The notes under the pieces were generated by a model. That model had not been told where the DNA came from, ran no database searches, and worked only from the letters and a program-made list of their open reading frames with translations. A stretch of DNA of 12,076 nucleotides from contig CALAMD010000102.1 in the NCBI GenBank assembly GCA_937925695.1, forward strand, positions 1 to 12,076, read 5' to 3'. The position numbers and the translations under genes are program-made. Below, one piece after another: positions 7,657 to 12,076 of the stretch (position 1 is the first letter of the stretch; every line of letters begins with the position of its first letter). Origin of the DNA: an uncultured Bacillaceae bacterium. GTDB taxonomy: Bacteria > Bacillota > Bacilli > Bacillales > Amphibacillaceae.

Positions 7657-7850
7657 AAAATATGAGAGATGAGAACCATTGGTCCCCGAGTTGATTAATA
7701 GCAAGTATATGAGATTGAGAACAACTGATCTCAAGTAAATCCAAAGAAGATTGGGCGAGATTGAATATAATTGATCTCGAATGAATAAAAGATATGAGAG
7801 ATTAATAGTAATTTCTCTCGAGTTGAGTAAAGATCAGATGAAATCGTGCC
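7591..7850 (+). repeat. Degenerate tandem array of about 45-bp hairpin-forming repeats starting inside the lacI-type gene
   Basis: Units begin with GATCCCGAGTT or variants at 7591, 7637, 7682, 7727, 7773 and 7814, so periods are 46, 45, 45, 46 and 41 bases. The first unit is regulator coding sequence (codons 323-337) and the second contains its stop codon. The end of most units pairs with the start of the next: ATCGA/TCGAT across 7624-7639, GAGAT 7711-7715 with ATCTC 7728-7732, CGAGAT 7756-7761 with ATCTCG 7774-7779, and GAGAGA 7796-7801 with TCTCTC 7814-7819. Divergence between units is considerable, yet the arms remain complementary. The array fills the gap up to the DUF624 gene. Confidence 0.7.
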
Positions 7851-7907
7851 TAGTTAATGAACAAAACGTCAGACGATATCAAAGTAATGATGCAAAGTAG
7901 GGATGGT

Positions 7908-8528
7908 ATGAATGAAACTGAACCACTATTTTTCCGGATCTTAAATATATTTGCTCATTTTGTTTTACTCAATTTATTATGGTTGCTTTGCGCTTTACCT
8001 GTTATTACTTTAATTCCTGCGACGTCGGCACTATTTTCCGTTGTTCGACAATGGCTCATTTCAGGTATTGATGCAGGCTCAACCCAACTTTTTTTTCACT
8101 ACTTTAAAGCTAATTTCAAACGCAGTTTTTCGATTGGTCTGCTATGGTTATTGGCTGGTCTCATTCTCTTCATTGACTTCTATCTCGTTAGCCAAGTTCA
8201 ATTTACTGGTGATTTTTTCGTCTTGATTTTAATTATTTTTGCTTCGATTATTTACCTGTTTGTGACGCTTTATTCTTTATGTATCATGGCCCATTATGAA
8301 CTAACGGTGATGGAAACGTTAAAAAACGCATTGTTTTTATCAGTTAGTCATCTTTTGAGAAGTGTACTCTCTCTCTTGATCATTGGGTTGGCGCTAGTTT
8401 TGGTATTTTATCTGCCCTTTATGATCTTCATCGTTGGTAGTGTGCTCGCCTTTATTTTATATAATATTTTTCATACTATACCAGTCGTGAAAAACAGAAC
8501 CGAATCAGAAGCATCTATCACACGTTAA
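7908..8528 (+). CDS. DUF624 (YesL-like) membrane protein
   Basis: A polytopic membrane protein of 206 residues with five or six hydrophobic helices. The N-terminal pattern FFRILNIFAHF, then LNLLWLLCALPVITLIPATSALF, is the hallmark of the DUF624/YesL family, which typically has 'NLLWllfsLPvvTlfPAtaA' in this place. The family is regularly found beside sugar ABC importer genes in Bacilli. Its biochemical role is not established; assistance to transporter function is a common guess. The frame is open from ATG 7857, but nothing like a ribosome binding site precedes it. ATG 7908 has AGGGATGG at 7899-7906 and gives a family-like N-terminus. Transcription probably comes through the repeat array from the regulator gene. 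Confidence 0.85.
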   Translation: MNETEPLFFRILNIFAHFVLLNLLWLLCALPVITLIPATSALFSVVRQWLISGIDAGSTQLFFHYFKANFKRSFSIGLLWLLAGLILFIDFYLVSQVQFTGDFFVLILIIFASIIYLFVTLYSLCIMAHYELTVMETLKNALFLSVSHLLRSVLSLLIIGLALVLVFYLPFMIFIVGSVLAFILYNIFHTIPVVKNRTESEASITR

Positions 8529-8536
8529 GTTTATGA

Positions 8537-8548
8537 TAGCCTAGGCTA
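8537..8548. repeat. Perfect 12-bp palindrome TAGCCTAGGCTA
   Basis: The palindrome lies 8 bases after the DUF624 stop codon, in the otherwise plain spacer before the next gene. With no loop and no T-tract it is not a terminator. It could be a protein-binding site or chance. Confidence 0.3.
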
Positions 8549-8675
8549 GTTTCCGGAAGGCATGCTGGGTTGATTTATACAGATGATTTCTTTTCCACCT
8601 AGTAAAAATAATTCGAGATATGTTGGATGTAACTTTATGAATATTGTGAACGTCTCATTGATTGAGGTGGTGAAT

Positions 8676-9071
8676 ATGATGAGGTTGTTCGCAATTAGTT
8701 TACTTGTCTTTTTATTTGCCTGTAGTGATTTACAAGATCAGGAATTGAATGATGCTTACGCCAGTCAACCGACTAGTGATGGAAATGAGGCAACATCCAG
8801 CCAACCAATTGACGATGACAATGGAAAAGCAGGAATGGTTGAAGAAGCCACTTTTATAGGAACGATTGAAGAAATAAATGGGGACATCGCACTTGTCGCG
8901 ATAGAGGAAGGAACCATTCTAAATTCAGGCAGTATAGTCGATATCGACCTATCTGTTGCTAGTGATACGACCTTCGAAATTGGTGACAAGGTTAGAGTGG
9001 GCTATGATGGGATCATTAGAGAAACCTATCCCCTAGGCATTAATACAATTTTTGTTGAATTGCTAAATTAA
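8676..9071 (+). CDS. Small DUF3221-like lipoprotein
   Basis: A 131-residue protein, probably anchored to the outer face of the membrane. MMRLFAISLLVFLFAC is a short lipoprotein signal with C16 as the lipidated cysteine. A low-complexity acidic and serine/threonine-rich linker runs from about 20 to 55. The C-terminal domain (about 58-130) opens with FIGTIEEINGDIALVAIEEG and contains FEIGDKVRVGYDGIIRETYP at 100-119, resembling the 'GdkVrVwyDGxIxeSYPaq' pattern of DUF3221 (YobA-like) proteins, whose function is unknown. An upstream ATG at 8583 would place 31 extra residues before the signal peptide. GAGGTG at 8664-8669 marks ATG 8676 as the start. The following terminator makes it the end of a transcript. 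No link with sugar uptake is evident. Confidence 0.7.
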   Translation: MMRLFAISLLVFLFACSDLQDQELNDAYASQPTSDGNEATSSQPIDDDNGKAGMVEEATFIGTIEEINGDIALVAIEEGTILNSGSIVDIDLSVASDTTFEIGDKVRVGYDGIIRETYPLGINTIFVELLN

Positions 9072-9165
9072 TTTATAAGAACTAACCGTTTGCTTTTGTT
9101 TAAGGACTTATCATTTTATTTGTCTTTTGTTGTTATCATCTGTTATTTTTAGAAATCCTCCTAGA

Positions 9166-9200
9166 ACCAATCATACGTTATGTGTGGTTGGTATTTTTTT
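9166..9200 (+). terminator. Intrinsic terminator after the DUF3221-like gene
   Basis: An 11-bp stem with two G-T pairs is formed between 9166-9176 (ACCAATCATAC) and 9182-9192 (GTGTGGTTGGT), with a 5-base loop. It is followed by A and seven T residues. It lies about 95 bases after the stop codon. Confidence 0.85.
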
Positions 9201-9241
9201 GTTGAACATGCGCTTGTTCGTTAATTTCTGTTAGGCTCAAT

Positions 9242-9410
9242 TTCAGTAGTGCACTAACGAAAGCACGTAGCTTGCTAGGTGATATTTCAATATGCAACGG
9301 AAATTATCCTGCCTTCGAGCAAGGGGCAGTATATTTATGAAATTTTGGCAGAATGGCCGAAGGGTACTATTTCCTATACATTTGTTGTTGAAATTAAATA
9401 TTTTTTTTAA
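9242..9410 (+). pseudogene. Decayed 3' remnant of a hypothetical protein gene
   Basis: From 9279 to the TAA at 9408-9410 one frame encodes a convincing protein tail that includes GQYIYEILAEWPKGTISYTF followed by VVEIK. This alternating beta-strand pattern is seen at the C-terminus of many Bacilli extracytoplasmic proteins. The frame is blocked just upstream by TAG at 9276 and TAA at 9255. A second frame, 9242-9290, is open with plausible composition (SSALTKARSLLGD) and would join it by one frameshift. No start codon or ribosome binding site serves the tail. A terminator directly follows the stop codon, as expected for the end of a former gene. The family is not identified. Confidence 0.45.
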
Positions 9411-9413
9411 AAA

Positions 9414-9439
9414 CGAGAGGGGCACCTCTTTTCTTTTTT
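9414..9439 (+). terminator. Intrinsic terminator at the end of the gene remnant
   Basis: AGAGG 9416-9420 pairs with CCTCT 9425-9429 around a GGCA loop. A G-T pair extends the stem, and TTTTCTTTTTT follows. Its placement 4 bases after the remnant's stop codon supports that the remnant was once an expressed gene. Confidence 0.7.
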
Positions 9440-9469
9440 GTCAACGGATACATTTTGACCAACGAGTGT

Positions 9470-9498
9470 TTGAAAAAAACTACTAAATTATGTATTAT
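9470..9498 (+). promoter_or_regulatory. Sigma-A promoter of the SGNH esterase gene
   Basis: TTGAAA at 9470-9475 and TATTAT at 9493-9498 are separated by 17 bases. The expected start is near 9505, giving a leader of about 64 bases. A second AT-rich motif, TATAGTATAAG at 9525-9535, lacks a well-placed -35 box. Confidence 0.6.
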
Positions 9499-9568
9499 TC
9501 TTAGTCTATTTTGTAAGAAACTAGTATAGTATAAGTAGATTACTAACAACTAGAAAGAAGGTATGACA

Positions 9569-10195
9569 ATGACAAAAGGAAAGAGATTTTTGTTTATTGG
9601 TGATAGTATCACCGAATGGGGAAGATTCGAGGATCCCGAAAATTTAGGAGACAACTATGTAAGACTTATTCATGATTATTTAACCGTGACTTATCCTACT
9701 AAGCGCTATGAGATTATTAATAAGGGTATTGGTGGAAATCGTGTAACCGATTTAGCGAAACGGTGGGATGAGCATGTCATCCAACAAAATCCTGATGTTG
9801 TATCCATATCAATTGGCATAAATGATGTTTGGCGTCAAATTGATCAAACAACAGTTGATCAGGTTTATCCAGATCAGTTTAAAGAAATATACGACGATCT
9901 GATCACCCAAGTAAAGGAAAAAACGAAAGCTACGATTATCCTTATGGAACCTACCGTCATTGAAGAAGTCGTATCACCTGATGGGAACGCCATGCTCGTA
10001 CCTTACGTTGAAGCTGTACAAGAATTAGCTAAAAAGCATGATACGATGATTGTACATACACATCAACTGTTTCTCGATTATTTAGAAAAAGGCTCATACC
10101 CACTCACAACAGATGGTGTCCATATGAGTCCAGCAGGCAACATGCTGATGGCAAAAGGATGGCTGCAAGTAGCCAAACCACTTTATGACGCATAA
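9569..10195 (+). CDS. SGNH/GDSL-family esterase, Axe2-like (putative acetyl-xylan or carbohydrate acetylesterase)
   Basis: A 208-residue serine hydrolase. Block I FIGDSITEWG holds the nucleophile S13. The oxyanion-hole residues are G56 in GIGGN and N85 in GINDVWR. Block V DGVHMSP supplies D182 and H185. The combination GDSIT, NKGIGGN, KRW and GINDVWR closely resembles the Geobacillus acetyl-xylan esterase Axe2 as I remember it, so removal of acetyl groups from xylo-oligosaccharides or related sugars is the best guess. There is no signal peptide, implying action on imported oligosaccharide. AGAAAGAAGG at 9552-9561 fits ATG 9569; the earlier in-frame ATG 9563 is too close. It has its own promoter and is separated from the sugar cluster by the remnant, so functional linkage is inference. 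Other lysophospholipase-like or acyl esterase roles remain possible. Confidence 0.88.
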   Translation: MTKGKRFLFIGDSITEWGRFEDPENLGDNYVRLIHDYLTVTYPTKRYEIINKGIGGNRVTDLAKRWDEHVIQQNPDVVSISIGINDVWRQIDQTTVDQVYPDQFKEIYDDLITQVKEKTKATIILMEPTVIEEVVSPDGNAMLVPYVEAVQELAKKHDTMIVHTHQLFLDYLEKGSYPLTTDGVHMSPAGNMLMAKGWLQVAKPLYDA

Positions 10196-10220
10196 AAAAT
10201 AGCATTCGTTGTAATTTTTT
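10194..10220 (+). terminator. AT-rich terminator candidate after the esterase gene
   Basis: AAAAAAT 10194-10200 pairs with ATTTTTT 10214-10220 and a short inner GCA/TTGT pairing closes the loop. The right arm itself supplies the T-run. Stability is low, so this is only a candidate. Confidence 0.4.
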
Positions 10221-10228
10221 AAGCAGAC

Positions 10229-10417
10229 TCGCTCGAGGATGGCCGGAAGTTGATCCAAAATGGTGTGAAGTCGCTCGAGGATGGCCGAAAGTTGATCCAA
10301 AATGAGCAGAAGTCGCTCGAGGATGGTAGGAAGTTGATCCAAAATGGTGTGAAGTCGCTCGAGGATGGTAGAAAGTTGATCCAAAATGGTGTGAAGTCGC
10401 TCTAGGATGACCGAAAG
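10229..10417. repeat. 42-bp tandem repeat array, each unit built from two 21-bp halves
   Basis: Units start with TCGCTCGAGGATG at 10229, 10271, 10313 and 10355, with a variant TCGCTCTAGGATG at 10397. The spacing is exactly 42 bases each time. Each unit divides into TCGCTCGAGGATGGCCGGAAG and TTGATCCAAAATGGTGTGAAG, which match at 13 of 21 positions. The fifth unit stops matching at 10417/10418, where the insertion element begins. Because 21 is a multiple of three, a frame stays open on the minus strand and would encode leucine heptads (ILERLHT, ILDQLPT). That frame runs on antisense through the esterase gene and has no ribosome binding site, so it is not called as a gene. Confidence 0.9.
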
Positions 10418-10424
10418 CTTTTAA

Positions 10425-10446
10425 GCCCCCTTAATCCTTTGGACAC
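10425..10446 (+). repeat. Left terminal inverted repeat of the IS element
   Basis: GCCCCCTTA and TTGGACAC here match the right end in inverted orientation, with a spacer of 5 bases (10434-10438) rather than 2. The tandem array is interrupted only a few bases to the left. Confidence 0.65.
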
Positions 10447-10466
10447 CAAAATCGATAAGGAGTACA

Positions 10467-10817
10467 ATGATTTTAATTAATTTATCGATAAAGGTGGTGA
10501 TTAAGGTGGCTGGAAATGAAGTAAAGATGTTTGAGGATTTAAAGAAACATTATGTACGAATGGCACTTGAAACAAATAAATATGCGACTACAGCGAAGGC
10601 AGCAGGTGTTGCTCCTAGTACTCTAAGAAGATGGATGAGGAAGTATGAGACAGAGGTTCGAGATCAAATGGAATCTGAAGATGCAAGTATTACACCAGTA
10701 GAACTAACTGAAAATGAATATAAACAGAAATATGAGAGAGCAATGAAATTGTTGGGTGAGAAAGAACTAGAGGTCGCAGTATTGAAAGATGCATTAAAAA
10801 AAAAGGATTATCAATAG
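10467..10817 (+). CDS. IS3-family transposase OrfA
   Basis: DNA-binding subunit of 116 residues. A helix-turn-helix of the IS3 OrfA type lies at about 22-60 (FEDLKKHYVRMALE, then TTAKAAGVAPSTLRRWMRKYE). It is followed by a leucine-zipper-like helix at about 83-113 (EYKQKYERAMKLLGEKELE, then VLKDALKKK) used for multimerisation. ATG 10467 has AAGGAG at 10457-10462. GTG 10506, with AAGGTGG at 10491-10497, is an equally plausible start and would give a more family-like MAGNEVKMFEDL beginning. The reading frame ends at TAG 10815-10817, just after a slippery sequence that allows fusion with OrfB. Confidence 0.9.
   Translation: MILINLSIKVVIKVAGNEVKMFEDLKKHYVRMALETNKYATTAKAAGVAPSTLRRWMRKYETEVRDQMESEDASITPVELTENEYKQKYERAMKLLGEKELEVAVLKDALKKKDYQ
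10799..10805 (+). promoter_or_regulatory. Programmed -1 ribosomal frameshift site A_AAA_AAG
   Basis: A run of nine A residues followed by G (10796-10805) contains the classical slippery heptamer in the orfA frame. Slippage by -1 passes into GGA TTA TCA ATA GAT GAG TTG and on into orfB without a stop. The predicted OrfAB fusion is about 434 residues. This is the standard way IS3-family elements make active transposase. Confidence 0.85.
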
Positions 10818-10822
10818 ATGAG

Positions 10823-11770
10823 TTGTGCCTAACTGTAGATAAATGGGCTGAAAGAGGTTTTTTTATCAAACGTATCATAGACATTTTAGACCTTAATCGT
10901 TCCACATATTACTCTAGAAAGTCTAAGCAGCCAAAACAGAGTAGCCAATCTAAAAGGGGCAGACCATATCCAGGGTATTCATGGCATAGAGACGGATATC
11001 AAGTTCCTGATGAACAAATTGAAGAATATTTAATGGAACTCCACCATGATGATCATTTAGGTGCATTAGGATATAAAAAGTGGACACCGTTATTGTATGA
11101 ACTACATGGTTTGAAAATCAATAAAAAGAAAGTGTTCCGATTATGTAAGAAGTTAAATATCTTAAAAGATCGAAAGATCAAACAATCAAAGCATCCTAGA
11201 AAATTAGCTAGAAATCGGGAAATTACTGGCCCAAATCAATTATGGCAGATAGATATAAAATATGCCTCTATCGTAGATAGTAACTATTTTGTGTTTATAT
11301 GTAGTGTGATTGATGTTTATGATAGAAAAATTGTAGGTGTATATAGGGGGCCAACATGTAAAGCGAAAGATGTCACAATGATGCTTACCAAAGCATTAAT
11401 TAGGCGGAAGGTGCATTTTAAGGAAGGCGCGTTTGAATCTAAGCTGATCATTCGTAGCGATAATGGACCACAATTTGTAAGTCATATATTTGGAGATTTT
11501 TGTGAACATCAAAAGATTTATCATGAAAGAATTCCTAATAAAACGCCTAATATGAATGCCTATATTGAATCCTTTCACGCACAGATACAGCGAGAATGTT
11601 TTGATCGACATCCCTTTCACTTTTATGATGAAGCTTATTACTATATTGATGGATATATCGATACTTATAACAATATTCGTCCTCATGGAAGTTTAGGGAA
11701 TCATTCACCCAATAGGTACAGCCAACTCACGTTGGCAGGTAAAATTCCTATGCGGCAAATAAGCTTATAA
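10823..11770 (+). CDS. IS3-family transposase OrfB (DDE catalytic domain, expressed mainly as OrfAB)
   Basis: Catalytic part of the transposase, 315 residues if counted from TTG 10823; the frame is open upstream to the slippery site. The N-terminal helical segment (KWAERGFFIKRIIDILDLNRSTYY) is followed by the HTH_21-like region. The integrase core has D144 in QLWQIDIKY, D213 in IIRSDNGPQF and E248 in NAYIESF, spaced D-35-E, with the usual K/R-rich context and 'NNIRPHGSLG' near the end. No frameshift or stop disrupts it, so the element looks intact. There is no good independent ribosome binding site at TTG 10823, in keeping with synthesis by frameshifting. Confidence 0.92.
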   Translation: MCLTVDKWAERGFFIKRIIDILDLNRSTYYSRKSKQPKQSSQSKRGRPYPGYSWHRDGYQVPDEQIEEYLMELHHDDHLGALGYKKWTPLLYELHGLKINKKKVFRLCKKLNILKDRKIKQSKHPRKLARNREITGPNQLWQIDIKYASIVDSNYFVFICSVIDVYDRKIVGVYRGPTCKAKDVTMMLTKALIRRKVHFKEGAFESKLIIRSDNGPQFVSHIFGDFCEHQKIYHERIPNKTPNMNAYIESFHAQIQRECFDRHPFHFYDEAYYYIDGYIDTYNNIRPHGSLGNHSPNRYSQLTLAGKIPMRQISL

Positions 11771-11790
11771 TGGTGTGGCAGTTTTAAAAG

Positions 11791-11947
11791 CAGGGAAATT
11801 GTTCCCTAATTATCGGGTAATAACCATTATTAAGTAGGGGAACAACTTGATTTGGTAGCAACGCATGATAACCTGTTTGGTGTCCAGATTTCCTGTGAGC
11901 TGGATGCCTGGAAAGAGCATCATGCGTTGAAGGCTACAAGTCAAGTT
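11791..11947 (+). ncRNA. Highly structured non-coding region downstream of orfB, candidate structured RNA or DNA fold
   Basis: Two adjacent large stem-loops fill this stretch. First, TTGTTCCC 11799-11806 pairs with GGGAACAA 11838-11845, enclosing TAATAA 11818-11823 paired with TTATTA 11827-11832. AGGGAA 11792-11797 with TTCCCT 11802-11807 is a competing hairpin. Second, AACTTGA 11844-11850 pairs with TCAAGTT 11941-11947, GTAGC 11855-11859 with GCTAC 11933-11937, and AACGCATGAT 11860-11869 with ATCATGCGTT 11919-11928. That makes 22 pairs, with small internal loops. The 49-base apical region holds TCCAG 11883-11887 pairing CTGGA 11900-11904. No known RNA family is recognised. It lies inside the IS boundaries. 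Confidence 0.45.
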
Positions 11948-12051
11948 ACTAATGATAAACATCTATCTTAAAAAGGAACGGGGGGGACAATTTCCTCAAA
12001 TTACCTAACAAAAAATGAAAAACTAAGATAATTAAAGAAAATGAAAGTATG

Positions 12052-12072
12052 TGTCCAATCTAAGGGGGCCTA
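12052..12072 (-). repeat. Right terminal inverted repeat of the IS element
   Basis: Read on the minus strand it shows TAGGCCCCCTTAGATTGGAC and then AC, matching the left end's CCCCCTTA and TTGGACAC blocks. The spacing of 5 bases between CCCCC and TTGGACA is that of IS150-type ends. The outermost few bases and the flanking target lie at or beyond the window edge. Confidence 0.65.
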
Positions 12073-12076
12073 GCCG

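Larger units (their letters stand above)
10422..12072 (+). mobile_element. IS3-family insertion sequence (IS150-like), ends approximate
   Basis: The element carries overlapping orfA and orfB with a -1 frameshift site and a DD35E transposase, flanked by related ends. Left: GCCCCCTTA 10425-10433, then TTGGACAC 10439-10446. Right, read on the other strand: GCCCCCTTA ending at 12069, then TTGGACAC ending at 12052. The form 'CCCCC, about 5 bases, TTGGACA' is typical of IS150-type ends; the left end has three extra bases in the spacer. The size of about 1.65 kb is above the usual 1.2-1.55 kb because of about 280 non-coding bases after orfB. No target duplication can be read because the right junction lies at the window edge. 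Ends are uncertain by about 5 bases. Confidence 0.75.

Noticed and set aside
7591..7850. CRISPR array
   Set aside because: The repeats are contiguous and degenerate with no unique spacers, and no cas genes are present.
7857..7907. Longer N-terminus for the DUF624 protein
   Set aside because: No Shine-Dalgarno precedes ATG 7857, which lies at the edge of the repeat array, whereas ATG 7908 has one and gives a family-like N-terminus.
8583..8675. Upstream ATG start for the DUF3221-like lipoprotein
   Set aside because: It would put 31 residues before the lipoprotein signal peptide, and the ribosome binding site at 8664-8669 points to ATG 8676.
9201..9300. Small RNA suggested by hairpins (GAACA/TGTTC at 9204-9219, CAC-TAGC/GCTA-GTG at 9264-9281) and the palindrome TAGTGCACTA
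   Set aside because: No promoter is visible, no known RNA family is recognised, and the stretch overlaps a decayed coding region, so the hairpins may be incidental.
9292..9486. Plus-strand 64-residue frame starting at ATG 9293
   Set aside because: There is no ribosome binding site, the composition is odd, and it runs through the terminator at 9414-9439; the protein-like signal is in another frame.
10094..10384. Minus-strand 96-residue frame with leucine heptad repeats
   Set aside because: It starts at a TTG without a ribosome binding site, its first half is just the 42-bp array read in a frame kept open by the repeat length, and its second half is antisense to the end of the esterase gene.
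10229..10417. CRISPR array
   Set aside because: The 42-bp units abut directly with no spacers; this is a simple tandem repeat.
10440..11886. Shorter IS boundaries defined by TGGACACCAAA and TTTGGTGTCCA
   Set aside because: The match is perfect over 11 bases, but no target duplication flanks it (CTT against GAT). Outer ends at 10425 and 12069 share CCCCCTTA plus TTGGACAC in the arrangement typical of IS150-type ends. Kept as an alternative only.

Overview
The window looks like a chromosomal segment of an AT-rich, low-GC Gram-positive bacterium, most likely a Bacillaceae-type Firmicute. The signs are strong AGGAGG-like ribosome binding sites, sigma-A promoters, a cre-like box, lipobox signal peptides and a YesL-type (DUF624) membrane protein. 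Several genes have better starts than the longest open frame, because the upstream in-frame codon lies inside the Shine-Dalgarno sequence. The acidic, S/N/D/G-rich linker of the solute-binding lipoprotein would fit a salt-tolerant organism, but that is weak inference.

Layout. 1-143: the 3' end of a TetR-type regulator. 180-1220: a Gfo/Idh/MocA oxidoreductase. 1560-2903: an intracellular GH1 beta-glucosidase with its own promoter and terminator. 3216-6391: a three-gene sugar ABC importer (binding lipoprotein and two permeases, no ATPase) with its own promoter. 6625-7656: a LacI-family regulator whose 3' end runs into a degenerate array of about 45-bp hairpin-forming repeats. 7908-8528: a DUF624/YesL-like membrane protein. 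8676-9071: a small DUF3221-like lipoprotein. About 9242-9410: a decayed gene tail with its terminator still attached. 9569-10195: an SGNH esterase resembling acetyl-xylan esterase Axe2. 10229-10417: a 42-bp tandem array made of two 21-bp halves. About 10422 to the window end: an IS3-family element with orfA, orfB and a long, highly structured non-coding tail.

How it fits together. Oligosaccharide, probably a beta-glucoside or a plant-cell-wall fragment, is bound by the lipoprotein and imported through the two permeases, powered by an ATPase encoded elsewhere (MsmX-type). The cytoplasmic beta-glucosidase then cleaves it. Two copies of a GAAANCGNTTTC palindrome, one at the bglA promoter and one in the binding-protein leader, are the natural candidate operators for the LacI-type repressor. 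A cre-like box just downstream of the transporter promoter suggests CcpA control. The Gfo/Idh/MocA enzyme and the SGNH esterase may act on modified sugars from the same source.

Nothing here is a recognisable defence or biosynthetic system. The least-explained parts are the two unrelated tandem repeat arrays and the folded 3' region of the IS element.
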